34,164 bases of DNA, taken from NCBI GenBank assembly GCA_027004715.1, contig JALTHG010000029.1:1-34164 (forward strand), in the 5' to 3' direction. How positions within the stretch are numbered: position 1 is the first letter of the stretch; the number at the start of each line of letters is the position of its first letter. The notes under the pieces were generated by a model. It was given only the letters and a program-made list of their open reading frames with translations. It made no database searches and was not told the DNA's origin. Origin of the DNA: Deltaproteobacteria bacterium. Its GTDB lineage: Bacteria; Desulfobacterota; Dissulfuribacteria; Dissulfuribacterales; UBA3076. This document shows positions 1 through 7,934 of this stretch, piece after piece. A program made the translations under genes and the position numbers.

Positions 1-126
1 GGTGACAATGCCTCTTTAGAGGTCTCAATGATTCAGCCCATAGCCATGGAGGAAGGGGTACGTTTTGCGATCCGTGAGGGTGGCAAGACAGTGGGAGCCG
101 GTGTGGTAAGCCAGATCCTGGGCTAG
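1..126 (+). CDS. tuf: Elongation factor Tu, C-terminal 41 residues (5' end outside window)
   Basis: The window opens in frame with the last 41 codons of EF-Tu, the GTPase that delivers aminoacyl-tRNA to the ribosome. The translation carries the typical EF-Tu end: [19 protein letters not shown] followed by [13 protein letters not shown] and a TAG stop. This stretch is the end of the third beta-barrel domain. Only nine bases separate the stop from rpmG, and the order tuf-rpmG-tRNA-secE-nusG is the common bacterial arrangement, so co-transcription is likely. Start, GTPase domain and promoter lie outside the window. Confidence 0.96.
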   Translation, partial: GDNASLEVSMIQPIAMEEGVRFAIREGGKTVGAGVVSQILG

Positions 127-135
127 GAGAAGGTT

Positions 136-285
136 ATGAGAGAGATAATTACCCTTGCATGTAAGGTCTGTAAGCGACGCAATTATACCACCACTAAAAA
201 TAAACGGACTACTCCAGATAAACTTGAACTCAAGAAATATTGTCCCTTTGATAGGCGGCATACCTTGCATAAAGAAGTGAAGTAG
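136..285 (+). CDS. rpmG: 50S ribosomal protein L33
   Basis: A 49-residue basic protein of the usual L33 length, a component of the large ribosomal subunit near the E site. The start ATG follows a Shine-Dalgarno-like GGAGAAGG (127-134). The N-terminal CKVC pair (C9, C12) of the zinc-binding form is present. The second pair is reduced to C36-P-F-D39, so three cysteines and an aspartate remain where the zinc-binding form has CxxC twice. The C-terminal [16 protein letters not shown] is otherwise typical. It lies between tuf and tRNA-Trp in the expected order. Identification is secure from length, motif and context; whether it still binds zinc is open. Confidence 0.95.
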   Translation: MREIITLACKVCKRRNYTTTKNKRTTPDKLELKKYCPFDRRHTLHKEVK

Positions 286-307
286 CTTTTCTCAGTGAGA
301 TTTCAGT

Positions 308-383
308 AGGCCAGTAGCTCTAATGGTAGAGCACCGGACTCCAAATCCGGGAGTTGGGGGTTCGACTCCCTCCTGGCCTGCCA
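308..383 (+). tRNA. trnW: tRNA-Trp (anticodon CCA)
   Basis: A complete cloverleaf can be drawn. Acceptor stem 308-314 (AGGCCAG) pairs with 373-379 (CTGGCCT). The anticodon stem 334-338 (CCGGA) pairs with 346-350 (TCCGG), and its loop CTCCAAA carries anticodon CCA at 341-343. The T stem 356-360 (GGGGG) pairs with 368-372 (CCCTC) with one G-U, around the loop TTCGACT. The 3' CCA (381-383) is encoded. A tRNA-Trp between rpmG and secE is a widely conserved arrangement. Confidence 0.98.
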
Positions 384-416
384 TATCTATCATTGGTTTA
401 AATCAGGTGAAATTGG

Positions 417-755
417 GTGTCGAGAAAGAGGAAAAAAAGGGCCCAGAAGAGGAATAAGACCCCATCTGTGGCAAGAGATAGGGTCGAGCCTGCCAAAGAT
501 CAGGTGTCTTCCAGACAGGTCAGTGAAAAGATAGAGACCAGTATGGCCCTATCTAATAAGGTTAAAGGCTATGTAGAGAGGGTCAGGTCTTTCCTCAGAG
601 AGGTCAGGGTCGAGTTTTATAAGGTGACCTGGCCTTCTAAGAAGGAGATAATAGCTATGACTAGTGCTGTCCTGGCAATTACCTTTTTCTTTGTTGCCTA
701 CTTAGGCATAGTAGATATCTCTCTGACAAAGCTTGTCAGTCTCTTTATTTATTGA
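417..755 (+). CDS. secE: Preprotein translocase subunit SecE
   Basis: SecE clamps SecY in the SecYEG protein-conducting channel of the inner membrane. The 112-residue product has a core from about residue 43 with the amphipathic helix motif FLREVRVEFYKVTWPSKKE and then a single transmembrane helix (about residues 80-105), the architecture of minimal bacterial SecE. The start is GTG, six bases after AGGTGA (405-410). The first ~40 residues are an unusually basic Lys/Arg-rich leader (MSRKRKKRAQKRNK). An internal ATG at codon 43 would give a protein of the short SecE type, but it lacks a comparable ribosome-binding site. nusG follows 36 bases later. Confidence 0.93.
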   Translation: MSRKRKKRAQKRNKTPSVARDRVEPAKDQVSSRQVSEKIETSMALSNKVKGYVERVRSFLREVRVEFYKVTWPSKKEIIAMTSAVLAITFFFVAYLGIVDISLTKLVSLFIY

Positions 756-791
756 TAGTCTCACTGGAGATGTCTTTAATAAAATTTTCTT

Positions 792-1325
792 ATGAAACAT
801 AAATGGTATATTGTACATACCTATTCTGGATTTGAGAATAAGGTCAAGCTATCGCTGGAAGAGAGGATCAGACAGCATGGTATGGAGAAATATTTCTCTG
901 AAGTGGTGGTCCCTACAGAGAAGGTGGTAGAGGTCTTCAAGGGAGAGAAGCGTACCTCATCCAGGAAGGTCTTCCCAGGCTATATACTGGTCCATATGGA
1001 ACTCAATGACTATACATGGCACTTGGTCCAGGATACCCCTAAGGTAACTGGTTTTATCAGTAGTCTACAGAATCCGGTTCCTCTTCCAGACAAAGATGCT
1101 GAGAAGATAATCCATCAGATGGAAGAGCGGAGGCTTACTCCTATACCTAAGCATAGCTATGAAAAGGGCGATCATGTGACAGTTACAGATGGACCCTTTG
1201 CCAACTTTACCGGGGTGGTAGATGAAGTCAGACCAGAAAAGGGCAAGATTCGGGTACTTGTCTCTATTTTTGGGAGGTCGACATCTGTTGAGCTAGAGTT
1301 TCAACACGTGCAAAAGACTGGCTAA
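792..1325 (+). CDS. nusG: Transcription termination/antitermination protein NusG
   Basis: NusG binds the clamp helices of RNA polymerase and links transcription to Rho or to the ribosome. The 177-residue protein has the standard two-domain layout. The NGN domain (about 1-115) starts with KWYIVHTYSGFENKVK and contains the KVFPGYILVHMELND segment. The C-terminal KOW domain (about 125-177) contains GDHVTVTDGPFANFTGVVDE. The length matches E. coli NusG. The start ATG has no convincing Shine-Dalgarno within 15 bases (GGAGATG lies about 20 bases upstream). secE precedes and rplK follows, as in most bacteria. Confidence 0.98.
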   Translation: MKHKWYIVHTYSGFENKVKLSLEERIRQHGMEKYFSEVVVPTEKVVEVFKGEKRTSSRKVFPGYILVHMELNDYTWHLVQDTPKVTGFISSLQNPVPLPDKDAEKIIHQMEERRLTPIPKHSYEKGDHVTVTDGPFANFTGVVDEVRPEKGKIRVLVSIFGRSTSVELEFQHVQKTG

Positions 1326-1343
1326 ATACCAAAAGGAGAAACT

Positions 1344-1769
1344 ATGGCCAAAAAGATTTTATCGTATATTAAACTCCAGATCCCAGCAGGACAGGCAAAT
1401 CCATCTCCTCCTGTAGGGCCTGCCTTGGGTCAGCATGGGGTCAATATCATGGAATTTGTAAAGGCCTTTAATGCCAAGACCCAAGATCAGATGGGAATGA
1501 TCATTCCAGTGGTCATAACCGTCTATGTAGACAGGTCCTTTAGTTTTGTCCTGAAGACACCGCCAGCAGCCGTCTTACTCAAAAAGGCGGCCGGTGTTGA
1601 GAAGGGCTCTGGAATTCCTAATCGGGATAGAGTTGGTAAGGTCACAAGAGAACAGGTAGAAGAGATCGCAAAGATGAAGATGCCAGATCTGACTGCCAGG
1701 GATTTAGGCGCAGCTATACGTTCTATTGCTGGCACTGCCCGCAGCATGGGCATAGAGATCTCTGGTTAG
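1344..1769 (+). CDS. rplK: 50S ribosomal protein L11
   Basis: L11 forms the base of the ribosomal stalk and binds the GTPase-associated region of 23S rRNA. The 141-residue length is exactly typical. The N-terminal domain shows [20 protein letters not shown], including the Pro-rich segment targeted by thiostrepton-class antibiotics. The C-terminal domain carries the rRNA-binding region with [14 protein letters not shown] near the end. An AAGGAG Shine-Dalgarno lies a few bases before the ATG. The stop is 10 bases ahead of rplA, and L11-L1 form the usual gene pair. Confidence 0.98.
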   Translation: MAKKILSYIKLQIPAGQANPSPPVGPALGQHGVNIMEFVKAFNAKTQDQMGMIIPVVITVYVDRSFSFVLKTPPAAVLLKKAAGVEKGSGIPNRDRVGKVTREQVEEIAKMKMPDLTARDLGAAIRSIAGTARSMGIEISG

Positions 1770-1779
1770 GGGACATATT

Positions 1780-2484
1780 ATGGCGAGTCACGGCAAAAAA
1801 TATCGTGAAGTAAAGACAAAGATTGATACTGGCAAGAAGTATAGCCTGGATGAGGCAATAACGACTGTAATTGCTACTCACTATGCCAAGTTTGATGAGA
1901 GCGTGGATGTAGCCATGGTTATGGGGCTTGATCCCAGAAAGGCAGACCAAAATGTGAGAGGATCAGTAGTCCTTCCACATGGGACCGGACGTACTCAAAG
2001 GGTCCTGGTTATTGCCAAGGGAGAAAAGGCCAGGGAGGCTGAAGAGGCCGGAGCTGACTATATTGGGGCAGAAGATGCAATAGAAAGGATACAGTCTGGT
2101 TGGCTCGAGTTTGATAAAGTGGTCTCTACCCCTGATATGATGTCAATGGTAGGTAGGATAGGAAAGATCCTTGGTCCAAGGGGCATGATGCCAAATGCCA
2201 AGACAGGCACTATCACCTTTGAAGTGGCAAGGGCAGTCAGAGATATAAAGGCAGGGAAAGTGGACTTCCGTGTAGACAGGGGAGGAGTTATCCATGCCCC
2301 TCTGGGTAGAGTCTCCTTTGGCCAGGACAAGATCAGAGAGAATTTTATGGCCTTTGCCGATGCAGTATTGCGCTTAAAGCCTGCCACAAGTAAGGGGGCC
2401 TATGTCCGGGGTGTTGCCCTATCAACTACTATGGGGCCTGGAGTGAAGGTAGATCCTGCTGAGGTTAGAGGAAGTGCTGCCTGA
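1780..2484 (+). CDS. rplA: 50S ribosomal protein L1
   Basis: L1 forms the mobile L1 stalk at the E site and in many bacteria represses its own L11-L1 mRNA. The 234-residue length is typical. The family signature [18 protein letters not shown] lies near residues 127-144, and the C-terminus [19 protein letters not shown] is also standard. The start follows TAGGGGACATATT, with GGGGAC as the probable ribosome-binding site overlapping the rplK stop region, which suggests translational coupling. A structured 246-base gap separates it from rplJ. Confidence 0.98.
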   Translation: MASHGKKYREVKTKIDTGKKYSLDEAITTVIATHYAKFDESVDVAMVMGLDPRKADQNVRGSVVLPHGTGRTQRVLVIAKGEKAREAEEAGADYIGAEDAIERIQSGWLEFDKVVSTPDMMSMVGRIGKILGPRGMMPNAKTGTITFEVARAVRDIKAGKVDFRVDRGGVIHAPLGRVSFGQDKIRENFMAFADAVLRLKPATSKGAYVRGVALSTTMGPGVKVDPAEVRGSAA

Positions 2485-2532
2485 ACACAAGGTCTGTAAG
2501 ATATTTCCATAACTGATTACCCTATAGAAAAA

Positions 2533-2586
2533 TTTCGCTATTGAAAGTCCTTCCAGGGAATGACAGATGGGGCATTTTCAGCGAAA
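2533..2586 (+). other. Possible long-range stem in the rplA-rplJ intergenic region
   Basis: TTTCGC at 2533-2538 is complementary to GCGAAA at 2581-2586, and just inside these arms TGAAA and TTTCA also pair. The two arms enclose about 40 bases. No T-run follows, so it is not an intrinsic terminator. It may be a processing or structural element upstream of the L10 leader, or chance pairing. Confidence 0.35.
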
Positions 2587-2600
2587 CTATAACTCATTAG

Positions 2601-2715
2601 TCAAAGACAGTAGGTACACCTTCAGTGTTTAATAGAGCTGGTTTGGCGCTCAGCTCTACCTACCGAGATAGGTGAGGCCTCTGCCTTTGGTAGTAAAAAT
2701 AGCTGCCTTTGGTAG
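2601..2715 (+). promoter_or_regulatory. Ribosomal protein L10 leader (autoregulatory mRNA structure)
   Basis: The untranslated region before rplJ shows the hallmarks of the L10 leader, to which L10(L12)4 binds to repress rplJ-rplL. It begins AAAGACAGTAGG (2603-2614). It contains a perfect 7-bp hairpin, AGAGCTG (2634-2640) with CAGCTCT (2651-2657). It continues with CTACCGAGATAGGTGAGG, which resembles the 23S rRNA-mimicking closing part of the Rfam L10 leader family (CCUxCCGAGGU pattern). Its 3' part holds a 13-base direct repeat next to the rplJ Shine-Dalgarno. Position and motif agree; the exact boundaries are an estimate. Confidence 0.78.
2681..2715 (+). repeat. 13-base direct repeat just before rplJ
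   Basis: CTGCCTTTGGTAG occurs at 2681-2693 and again, identically, at 2703-2715, giving a 22-base period. The second copy ends right beside the GGGGGG-type ribosome-binding site of rplJ. Each copy could compete for the same upstream partner in the leader RNA (for example the TACCTACC segment at about 2656-2664). A recent local duplication is the other explanation. Confidence 0.85.
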
Positions 2716-2730
2716 AAAGGGGGGATAAAT

Positions 2731-3252
2731 TTGGCTTTAAAGTTTAAAGAAAAGGAGGCCCTGGTAAGGGGACTCCACGAGAAATTTTCCAGGTCTATGG
2801 CCGTGATTATGGCTCGGTTCTCTGGTCTTGACGTTGCAGATGCCAATGAGCTTAGAAAGAGGCTCAGAGAATGTGGTGCCGAGTTAAAGGTGTCAAAGAA
2901 CACCTTTTTCAGGAGGGCCATACAGGGCACCCCGGCCGAGGTGCTTTCAGACTATTTTTTGGGTCCTAATGCCATAGTATTTGCCTTTGAAGACCCGGTA
3001 GCTGCAGCCAAGGTCCTGGTAAAGTTTGCAAGGGAGAATGAGTCTATTGAGCTACGCAGAGGCGTCTTGAATGGGCAGCCAATAGACCTTGCCCAGATTG
3101 AGACCTTGTCTGAATTGCCGAGCCGTGAGGTCCTTATCGCCCAGATGCTTTTGGTCCTTGTTGCAGTTCCTACAGGTCTTGTTCGGGTCTTGTCCGCTGT
3201 ACCCAGAAAGTTTCTCTATGCATTGAGGGCCATTGAAGAGCAAAAGGGATAA
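2731..3252 (+). CDS. rplJ: 50S ribosomal protein L10
   Basis: L10 anchors the L7/L12 dimers to the ribosomal stalk. The 173-residue product has the family pattern: N-terminal rRNA-binding globular domain with VRGLHEKFSRSMAVIMARF and LRKRLRECGAELKVSKNT, and the C-terminal helix that binds L12 (VLSAVPRKFLYALRAIEEQK). The start is TTG at 2731, preceded by AAAGGGGGGAT at suitable distance; no ATG fits this ribosome-binding site. Expression is probably set by L10 binding to the leader RNA upstream. rplL follows after 84 bases. Confidence 0.97.
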   Translation: MALKFKEKEALVRGLHEKFSRSMAVIMARFSGLDVADANELRKRLRECGAELKVSKNTFFRRAIQGTPAEVLSDYFLGPNAIVFAFEDPVAAAKVLVKFARENESIELRRGVLNGQPIDLAQIETLSELPSREVLIAQMLLVLVAVPTGLVRVLSAVPRKFLYALRAIEEQKG

Positions 3253-3336
3253 AGAATAGACATAGGCGATTTTAATTTCTTCACTGTAATTCACCTGACC
3301 CCTATGGGTCTGTAGATATTTAATAAGGAGATCGAT

Positions 3337-3723
3337 ATGGCTGTTACCAAGGAGGAAGTAATTGAATTTATATCTAATATGACAGTACTTGAGCTATCTG
3401 AGTTCATCAAGGAGCTGGAGGAGAAATTTGGTGTAAGCGCTGCAGCGCCAGTTGCAGTGGCTGCTCCTGGTGCTGCTCCTGGTGCCGAAGGTGGCGCTCC
3501 TGAAGAGGAGAAGACAGAATTTGATGTCGTCTTAGTGGAATTTGGTGCCCAGAAGATCAAGGTGATTAAAGAGGTAAGGGCAATAACAGGTCTGGGGCTA
3601 AAAGAGGCAAAAGACCTGGTCGAGAGCGCTCCCAAGCCCATTAAGGAAGGTATTTCCAAGGAGGAGGCCGAAAAGATCAAGGATCAGATCGAAAAGGTCG
3701 GTGCAAAAGTAGAAATAAAGTAA
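3337..3723 (+). CDS. rplL: 50S ribosomal protein L7/L12
   Basis: L7/L12 is the multicopy stalk protein that recruits translational GTPases. The 128 residues comprise the N-terminal dimerisation domain (about 1-35), an Ala/Pro/Gly-rich hinge (about 36-60, repeats of AAPGAAPGA) and the C-terminal factor-binding domain (about 61-128). The last contains [20 protein letters not shown] and [18 protein letters not shown], both diagnostic. AAGGAG precedes the ATG. The stop is TAATAA. A strong hairpin separates it from rpoB. Confidence 0.98.
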   Translation: MAVTKEEVIEFISNMTVLELSEFIKELEEKFGVSAAAPVAVAAPGAAPGAEGGAPEEEKTEFDVVLVEFGAQKIKVIKEVRAITGLGLKEAKDLVESAPKPIKEGISKEEAEKIKDQIEKVGAKVEIK

Positions 3724-3740
3724 TAAAATAATTCCCTTGA

Positions 3741-3770
3741 GCCGCCTGTAGGCCAGATCCTGCAGGCGGC
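3741..3770 (+). terminator. Hairpin between rplL and rpoB, likely transcription attenuator
   Basis: GCCGCCTG (3741-3748) pairs perfectly with CAGGCGGC (3763-3770). After one mismatch AGG pairs with CCT, leaving a six-base loop. The stem is GC-rich and very stable, but it is followed by CTTACC rather than a T-run, so full intrinsic termination is unlikely. In E. coli a partial terminator at the same place lowers rpoBC relative to rplJL; the same role is inferred here. Confidence 0.6.
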
Positions 3771-3822
3771 CTTACCTATCCTATAAGGTCAACCTGCCAA
3801 AAATTACTCGAGGCATTACTCT

Positions 3823-6800
3823 ATGACAAAGATTCAGGCATTTCAATTGAGGAAAAACTTTGGTACTGCAAAGAAGGTTGTCGATATCCCATACCTGATT
3901 GAGATGCAGCGGTCTTCTTATGACAAGTTTATGCAGAAGGATATAGCTCCAGAGGCCAGAGAGGATGTAGGGCTTCAGGCAGCATTTCAAAGTGTCTTTC
4001 CGATAACGGATTTCACTGGTGCATCTTCTCTTGAATTTGTCCAATATAGCATTGGTGAGCCCAAGTACTCTGAAGAGGAATGCATTTCCCGTGGGATAAC
4101 CTATGAGGCCTCAGTAAAGATAGTGGCGCGGCTTCTCTCTTACGATGTAGATAGAGATAGCGGGGCCCAGAGTATACGTGATATCAAGGAACAGCAGATC
4201 TATTTTGGCACAATTCCTCTCATGACCGAGACAGGTACCTTTATCATTAACGGTACAGAGAGAGTGGTGGTCAGCCAGCTCCAGAGGTCACCCGGGGTCT
4301 TTTTTGACCATGACCAGGGAAAGACACATGCCAGTGGAAAATTACTTTATTCTGCCCGGGTTATCCCTGTACGGGGTTCCTGGATTGATCTGGAATTTGA
4401 TCCCAAAGACATCTTATACATACGTATAGATCGCAGACGGAAATTTCCTGTAACAGTATTACTGAAGGCCCTGGGTTACAGCACTGAAGACCTTCTGGGT
4501 ATTTTCTACGACCAGGATACCTATATAATCGATGGCAACCTCCTCTATCGGAAGGTGAATCCAGAGACTATGGTAGGTCAGAAGGCCACACTGGATGTAG
4601 TGGATCCCAATACAGGTGATGTCCTTCTCCGTAAGAACCGCAAGTTTTCTCGAACCATGATGAAGAAATTTGAGGAACTGGGTATATCCAGGGTACCTGT
4701 TGAAGAAGAGGATATCATTGGGCAGGTTATAGCCCATGATATAGTAGATCCTGATACAGGGGAGGTATTAATCCCAGGGAACTCTTCTATCACTAAAGAG
4801 GACCTGGGGCTCTTGAGGGAAAAGGCTATCCCAGAGATACAGACCCTGTTTATTGATGGCGTTAAGGTCAGTTCTTCTATAAGAGATACATTGCTCCTGG
4901 ACAAGACGCAGACCCAGGAAGAGGCCGTTATAGATATATATCGCAGGCTTCGTCCCAGCAGTCCCCTGATACTCGAGGTGGCCGAAAAGTTCTTTGATTC
5001 CCTGTTTTTTAATCCCAGTACCTATGACCTTTCAGAGGTAGGCCGCTATAAGATCAATCAGAGACTGGGTCTGGATACGCCTCTTTCCACAAGGGTCCTT
5101 ACCCCTGAAGATATCTTGGAGACTGTAAGGGAATTGGTCCGCCTGAAGGATAGGCAGGGGCAGATAGATGATATAGATCATCTGGGCAACCGTCGAGTCA
5201 GGTCAGTCGGGGAACTCATAGAGAATCAGTACAGGATAGGCCTGGTACGGATGGAGAGGTCTATCAAGGAGAGGATGACCCTCCAGGAAATCGAGACACT
5301 CATGCCTAATGACCTGATTAATCCAAAGCCTGTCACTTCTGTCTTAAAGGAATTCTTTGGCTCCAGTCAGCTCTCACAGTTTATGGATCAGACCAATCCC
5401 CTGTCTGAGATTACGCATAAGCGCAGGTTATCTGCCCTTGGACCAGGTGGTCTGTCCAGGGAGAGGGCCGGTTTTGAGGTGCGGGATGTGCATCCTACAC
5501 ATTATGGCAGGATATGCCCTATTGAGACGCCTGAAGGTCCAAATATCGGGCTGATAGTCTCTCTGAGTACCTTTGCTACTGTAAACAGGTATGGTTTTAT
5601 CGAGACCCCTTACCGTATAGTCAGGGATCGGAAGGTCACAGGGGAAGTAAGGTATATGACTGCTATCGAAGAGGAAAAGGAGACTATTGCCCAGGCAAAG
5701 ATAGATTTAGATGAAGATGGCTATATAATTAATGATACCATTGGGGCCAGGAGGGCAGGTGAATTTGTCATCGTCCCGGCAGAAGAGATTACTGCCATAG
5801 ATGTGGCACCTAATCAACTGGTCAGTGTCTCCGCAAGTCTTATACCATTTTTGGAGAATGATGATGCAAATAGGGCCTTGATGGGGTCTAACATGCAGCG
5901 TCAGGCAGTCCCCCTACTGGTTTCAGAGGCACCGCTTGTAGGCACTGGAATGGAGAGGACTGTGGCCATAGACTCAGGAGTGACTGTAGTGGCAGAGAGA
6001 GATGGTTGGGTAGAAGACGTAGATGCAACGCGCCTGGTAGTGGGCTACGATGAGGATGAGGCCCAGAATCTGCCTGTAGAGGTCAAGATCTATAAATTCA
6101 CCAAATATCAGAAGTCCAATCAGACTACTACACTCAACCAAAGGCCCCTGGTGTTACCTGGACAGAGGATCAGAAAGGGGGAGGTCCTGGCAGATGGCGC
6201 CTCTACCAGCCAGGGAGAACTGGCCCTGGGCAAGAATGTTGTGGTGGCCTTTATGCCCTGGAGGGGCTACAACTTTGAAGACGCGGTAATCGTGAGTGAA
6301 CGCCTGGTCAAAGAGGACATCTTTACCTCAGTACATGTAGAGGAATTTGAGGTAGAGGCCAGGGACACAAAACTGGGCAGAGAGGAGATAACCCGGGATA
6401 TACCCAATATGGGAGAAGATGCCCTCAAGGACCTGGACGATAGTGGCATTATACGTATAGGGGCCGAGGTCAAGGCAGGAGATATACTGGTAGGTAAGGT
6501 CACACCCAAAGGAGAGACCCAGCTTACCCCTGAAGAAAAGCTCCTTCGGGCCATCTTTGGGGAGAAGGCAGGAGACGTAAAGGATACATCTCTCAGGGTT
6601 CCCCCAGGATGTCAGGGTGTGGTGGTAGACGTCAGGGTATTTTGTCGCAAGGGTGTGGAAAAAGACAAGCGGACCCAGGCCATCGAGGACCTTGAGGTGG
6701 CACGTATACTCAAGGACCAGGGAGATGAGATCAGTGTAATCCGTCGGAGTGTACTCAAAAAGTTGGGGAATTACCTGAATGGGCAGAAGGCCGCAGTCTC

Positions 6801-7914
6801 CATAAAAGATACCAGGGGCAATGTCCTGTTGGCGGCCGGTCAGGTCATCACCGACGAGGTACTTCAAAAGATACCTGTCCATCGTCTGAAAGACCTCATG
6901 TTAGAGGGACACAGGCAGTTAGTCCCTGCAGTGACCGACCTGTTGTCCTGGTATGAAACAGAGGTAGAACGTATAACCAAGTACTTTGAGGACAGGATTG
7001 AACGTCTCAAGAAGGGAGATGAGCTTGCGCCTGGGGTGATCAAGATGGTCAGGGTCTGTGTGGCAATGAAGAGAAAGCTCTCTGTAGGCGATAAGATGTC
7101 CGGTCGCCACGGGAATAAAGGGGTGGTTTCTACAATTGTGCCTGTAGAAGATATGCCATATTTTGAAGATGGGACCCCGGTTGACGTGATCCTGAATCCC
7201 TTGGGGGTGCCTTCACGGATGAATGTAGGCCAGCTCTTGGAGACACATTTGGGTTGGGCCGCAAAGAATTTTGGAAAGCAACTTGCGAGGCTGGCAAGGG
7301 ACTATCAGATTGACATGCTCAGAAAGAAGTTGTCCAGCATCTATTCGAAAGAGGAATTAGATGTCCTGATAGGCGATATGGATGATGCACAGATAAGGGA
7401 TCTTGCCATCAGTCTTGAGAAGGGCATACCAGTCGCCACCCCTGTATTTGATGGGGTAAAAGAGGAGAAGATCCGCAAGCTCCTGGTGGATTCAGGGCAA
7501 TCAGAACTTGGTGAGGCGATCCTCTACGATGGCTATACAGGAGAGCCCTTTTCTCAGCCGGTCACAGTCGGAGTCATGTATGTACTCAAACTCCACCACC
7601 TGGTAGACGACAAGATACATGCCAGGTCTACTGGCCCGTATTCCCTGGTTACTCAGCAGCCCCTTGGAGGAAAGGCCCAATTTGGGGGGCAGCGTCTGGG
7701 CGAGATGGAGGTCTGGGCCATGGAGGCATATGGTGCTGCCTATTCACTACAGGAGTTTTTGACAGTCAAGTCCGACGATGTGGCAGGGAGGTCCAGGATG
7801 TATGAAAAGATCGTAAAGGGCAACAATTTCCTGGAGGCAGGCCTTCCCGAGTCCTTTAATGTCCTGGTGAAAGAGCTTCAGGGCCTGTGTATGGATATAG
7901 AGCTATTAGAATAG
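3823..7914 (+). CDS. rpoB: DNA-directed RNA polymerase subunit beta
   Basis: The beta subunit forms one pincer of RNA polymerase and part of the active site. The 1363-residue length is close to E. coli (1342). Visible landmarks are the N-terminal lobe, [21 protein letters not shown] near residue 140, and the rifampicin pocket [12 protein letters not shown] near 512-523. The residues equivalent to E. coli D516, H526 and S531 are unchanged (D522, H532, S537), so no classical rifampicin-resistance substitution is present. A Thr (T524) replaces the Asn at E. coli 518. Further landmarks are the [15 protein letters not shown] segment and the C-terminal clamp motif [20 protein letters not shown]. 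No strong Shine-Dalgarno is seen before the ATG. rpoC starts 20 bases after the stop. Confidence 0.99.
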   Translation: MTKIQAFQLRKNFGTAKKVVDIPYLIEMQRSSYDKFMQKDIAPEAREDVGLQAAFQSVFPITDFTGASSLEFVQYSIGEPKYSEEECISRGITYEASVKIVARLLSYDVDRDSGAQSIRDIKEQQIYFGTIPLMTETGTFIINGTERVVVSQLQRSPGVFFDHDQGKTHASGKLLYSARVIPVRGSWIDLEFDPKDILYIRIDRRRKFPVTVLLKALGYSTEDLLGIFYDQDTYIIDGNLLYRKVNPETMVGQKATLDVVDPNTGDVLLRKNRKFSRTMMKKFEELGISRVPVEEEDIIGQVIAHDIVDPDTGEVLIPGNSSITKEDLGLLREKAIPEIQTLFIDGVKVSSSIRDTLLLDKTQTQEEAVIDIYRRLRPSSPLILEVAEKFFDSLFFNPSTYDLSEVGRYKINQRLGLDTPLSTRVLTPEDILETVRELVRLKDRQGQIDDIDHLGNRRVRSVGELIENQYRIGLVRMERSIKERMTLQEIETLMPNDLINPKPVTSVLKEFFGSSQLSQFMDQTNPLSEITHKRRLSALGPGGLSRERAGFEVRDVHPTHYGRICPIETPEGPNIGLIVSLSTFATVNRYGFIETPYRIVRDRKVTGEVRYMTAIEEEKETIAQAKIDLDEDGYIINDTIGARRAGEFVIVPAEEITAIDVAPNQLVSVSASLIPFLENDDANRALMGSNMQRQAVPLLVSEAPLVGTGMERTVAIDSGVTVVAERDGWVEDVDATRLVVGYDEDEAQNLPVEVKIYKFTKYQKSNQTTTLNQRPLVLPGQRIRKGEVLADGASTSQGELALGKNVVVAFMPWRGYNFEDAVIVSERLVKEDIFTSVHVEEFEVEARDTKLGREEITRDIPNMGEDALKDLDDSGIIRIGAEVKAGDILVGKVTPKGETQLTPEEKLLRAIFGEKAGDVKDTSLRVPPGCQGVVVDVRVFCRKGVEKDKRTQAIEDLEVARILKDQGDEISVIRRSVLKKLGNYLNGQKAAVSIKDTRGNVLLAAGQVITDEVLQKIPVHRLKDLMLEGHRQLVPAVTDLLSWYETEVERITKYFEDRIERLKKGDELAPGVIKMVRVCVAMKRKLSVGDKMSGRHGNKGVVSTIVPVEDMPYFEDGTPVDVILNPLGVPSRMNVGQLLETHLGWAAKNFGKQLARLARDYQIDMLRKKLSSIYSKEELDVLIGDMDDAQIRDLAISLEKGIPVATPVFDGVKEEKIRKLLVDSGQSELGEAILYDGYTGEPFSQPVTVGVMYVLKLHHLVDDKIHARSTGPYSLVTQQPLGGKAQFGGQRLGEMEVWAMEAYGAAYSLQEFLTVKSDDVAGRSRMYEKIVKGNNFLEAGLPESFNVLVKELQGLCMDIELLE

Positions 7915-7934
7915 GTATTACTGGAGGTTATTGC

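Noticed and set aside
6328-6882. 184-codon open frame antisense to rpoB
   Set aside because: It mirrors the conserved rpoB reading frame, shows no recognisable domain and has no ribosome-binding site; other long antisense frames in rpoB, rpoC, aspS and L1 were set aside for the same reason.
3823-7914. Rifampicin-resistance substitutions in RpoB
   Set aside because: The residues at the main resistance positions (D522, H532, S537 here) are wild-type; only a Thr at the E. coli 518 position differs.
7887-7934. rpoC start 48 bases upstream of the ATG
   Set aside because: This part overlaps the end of rpoB, has no ribosome-binding site and encodes residues not found in beta' subunits; GGAGG precedes the ATG at 7935.
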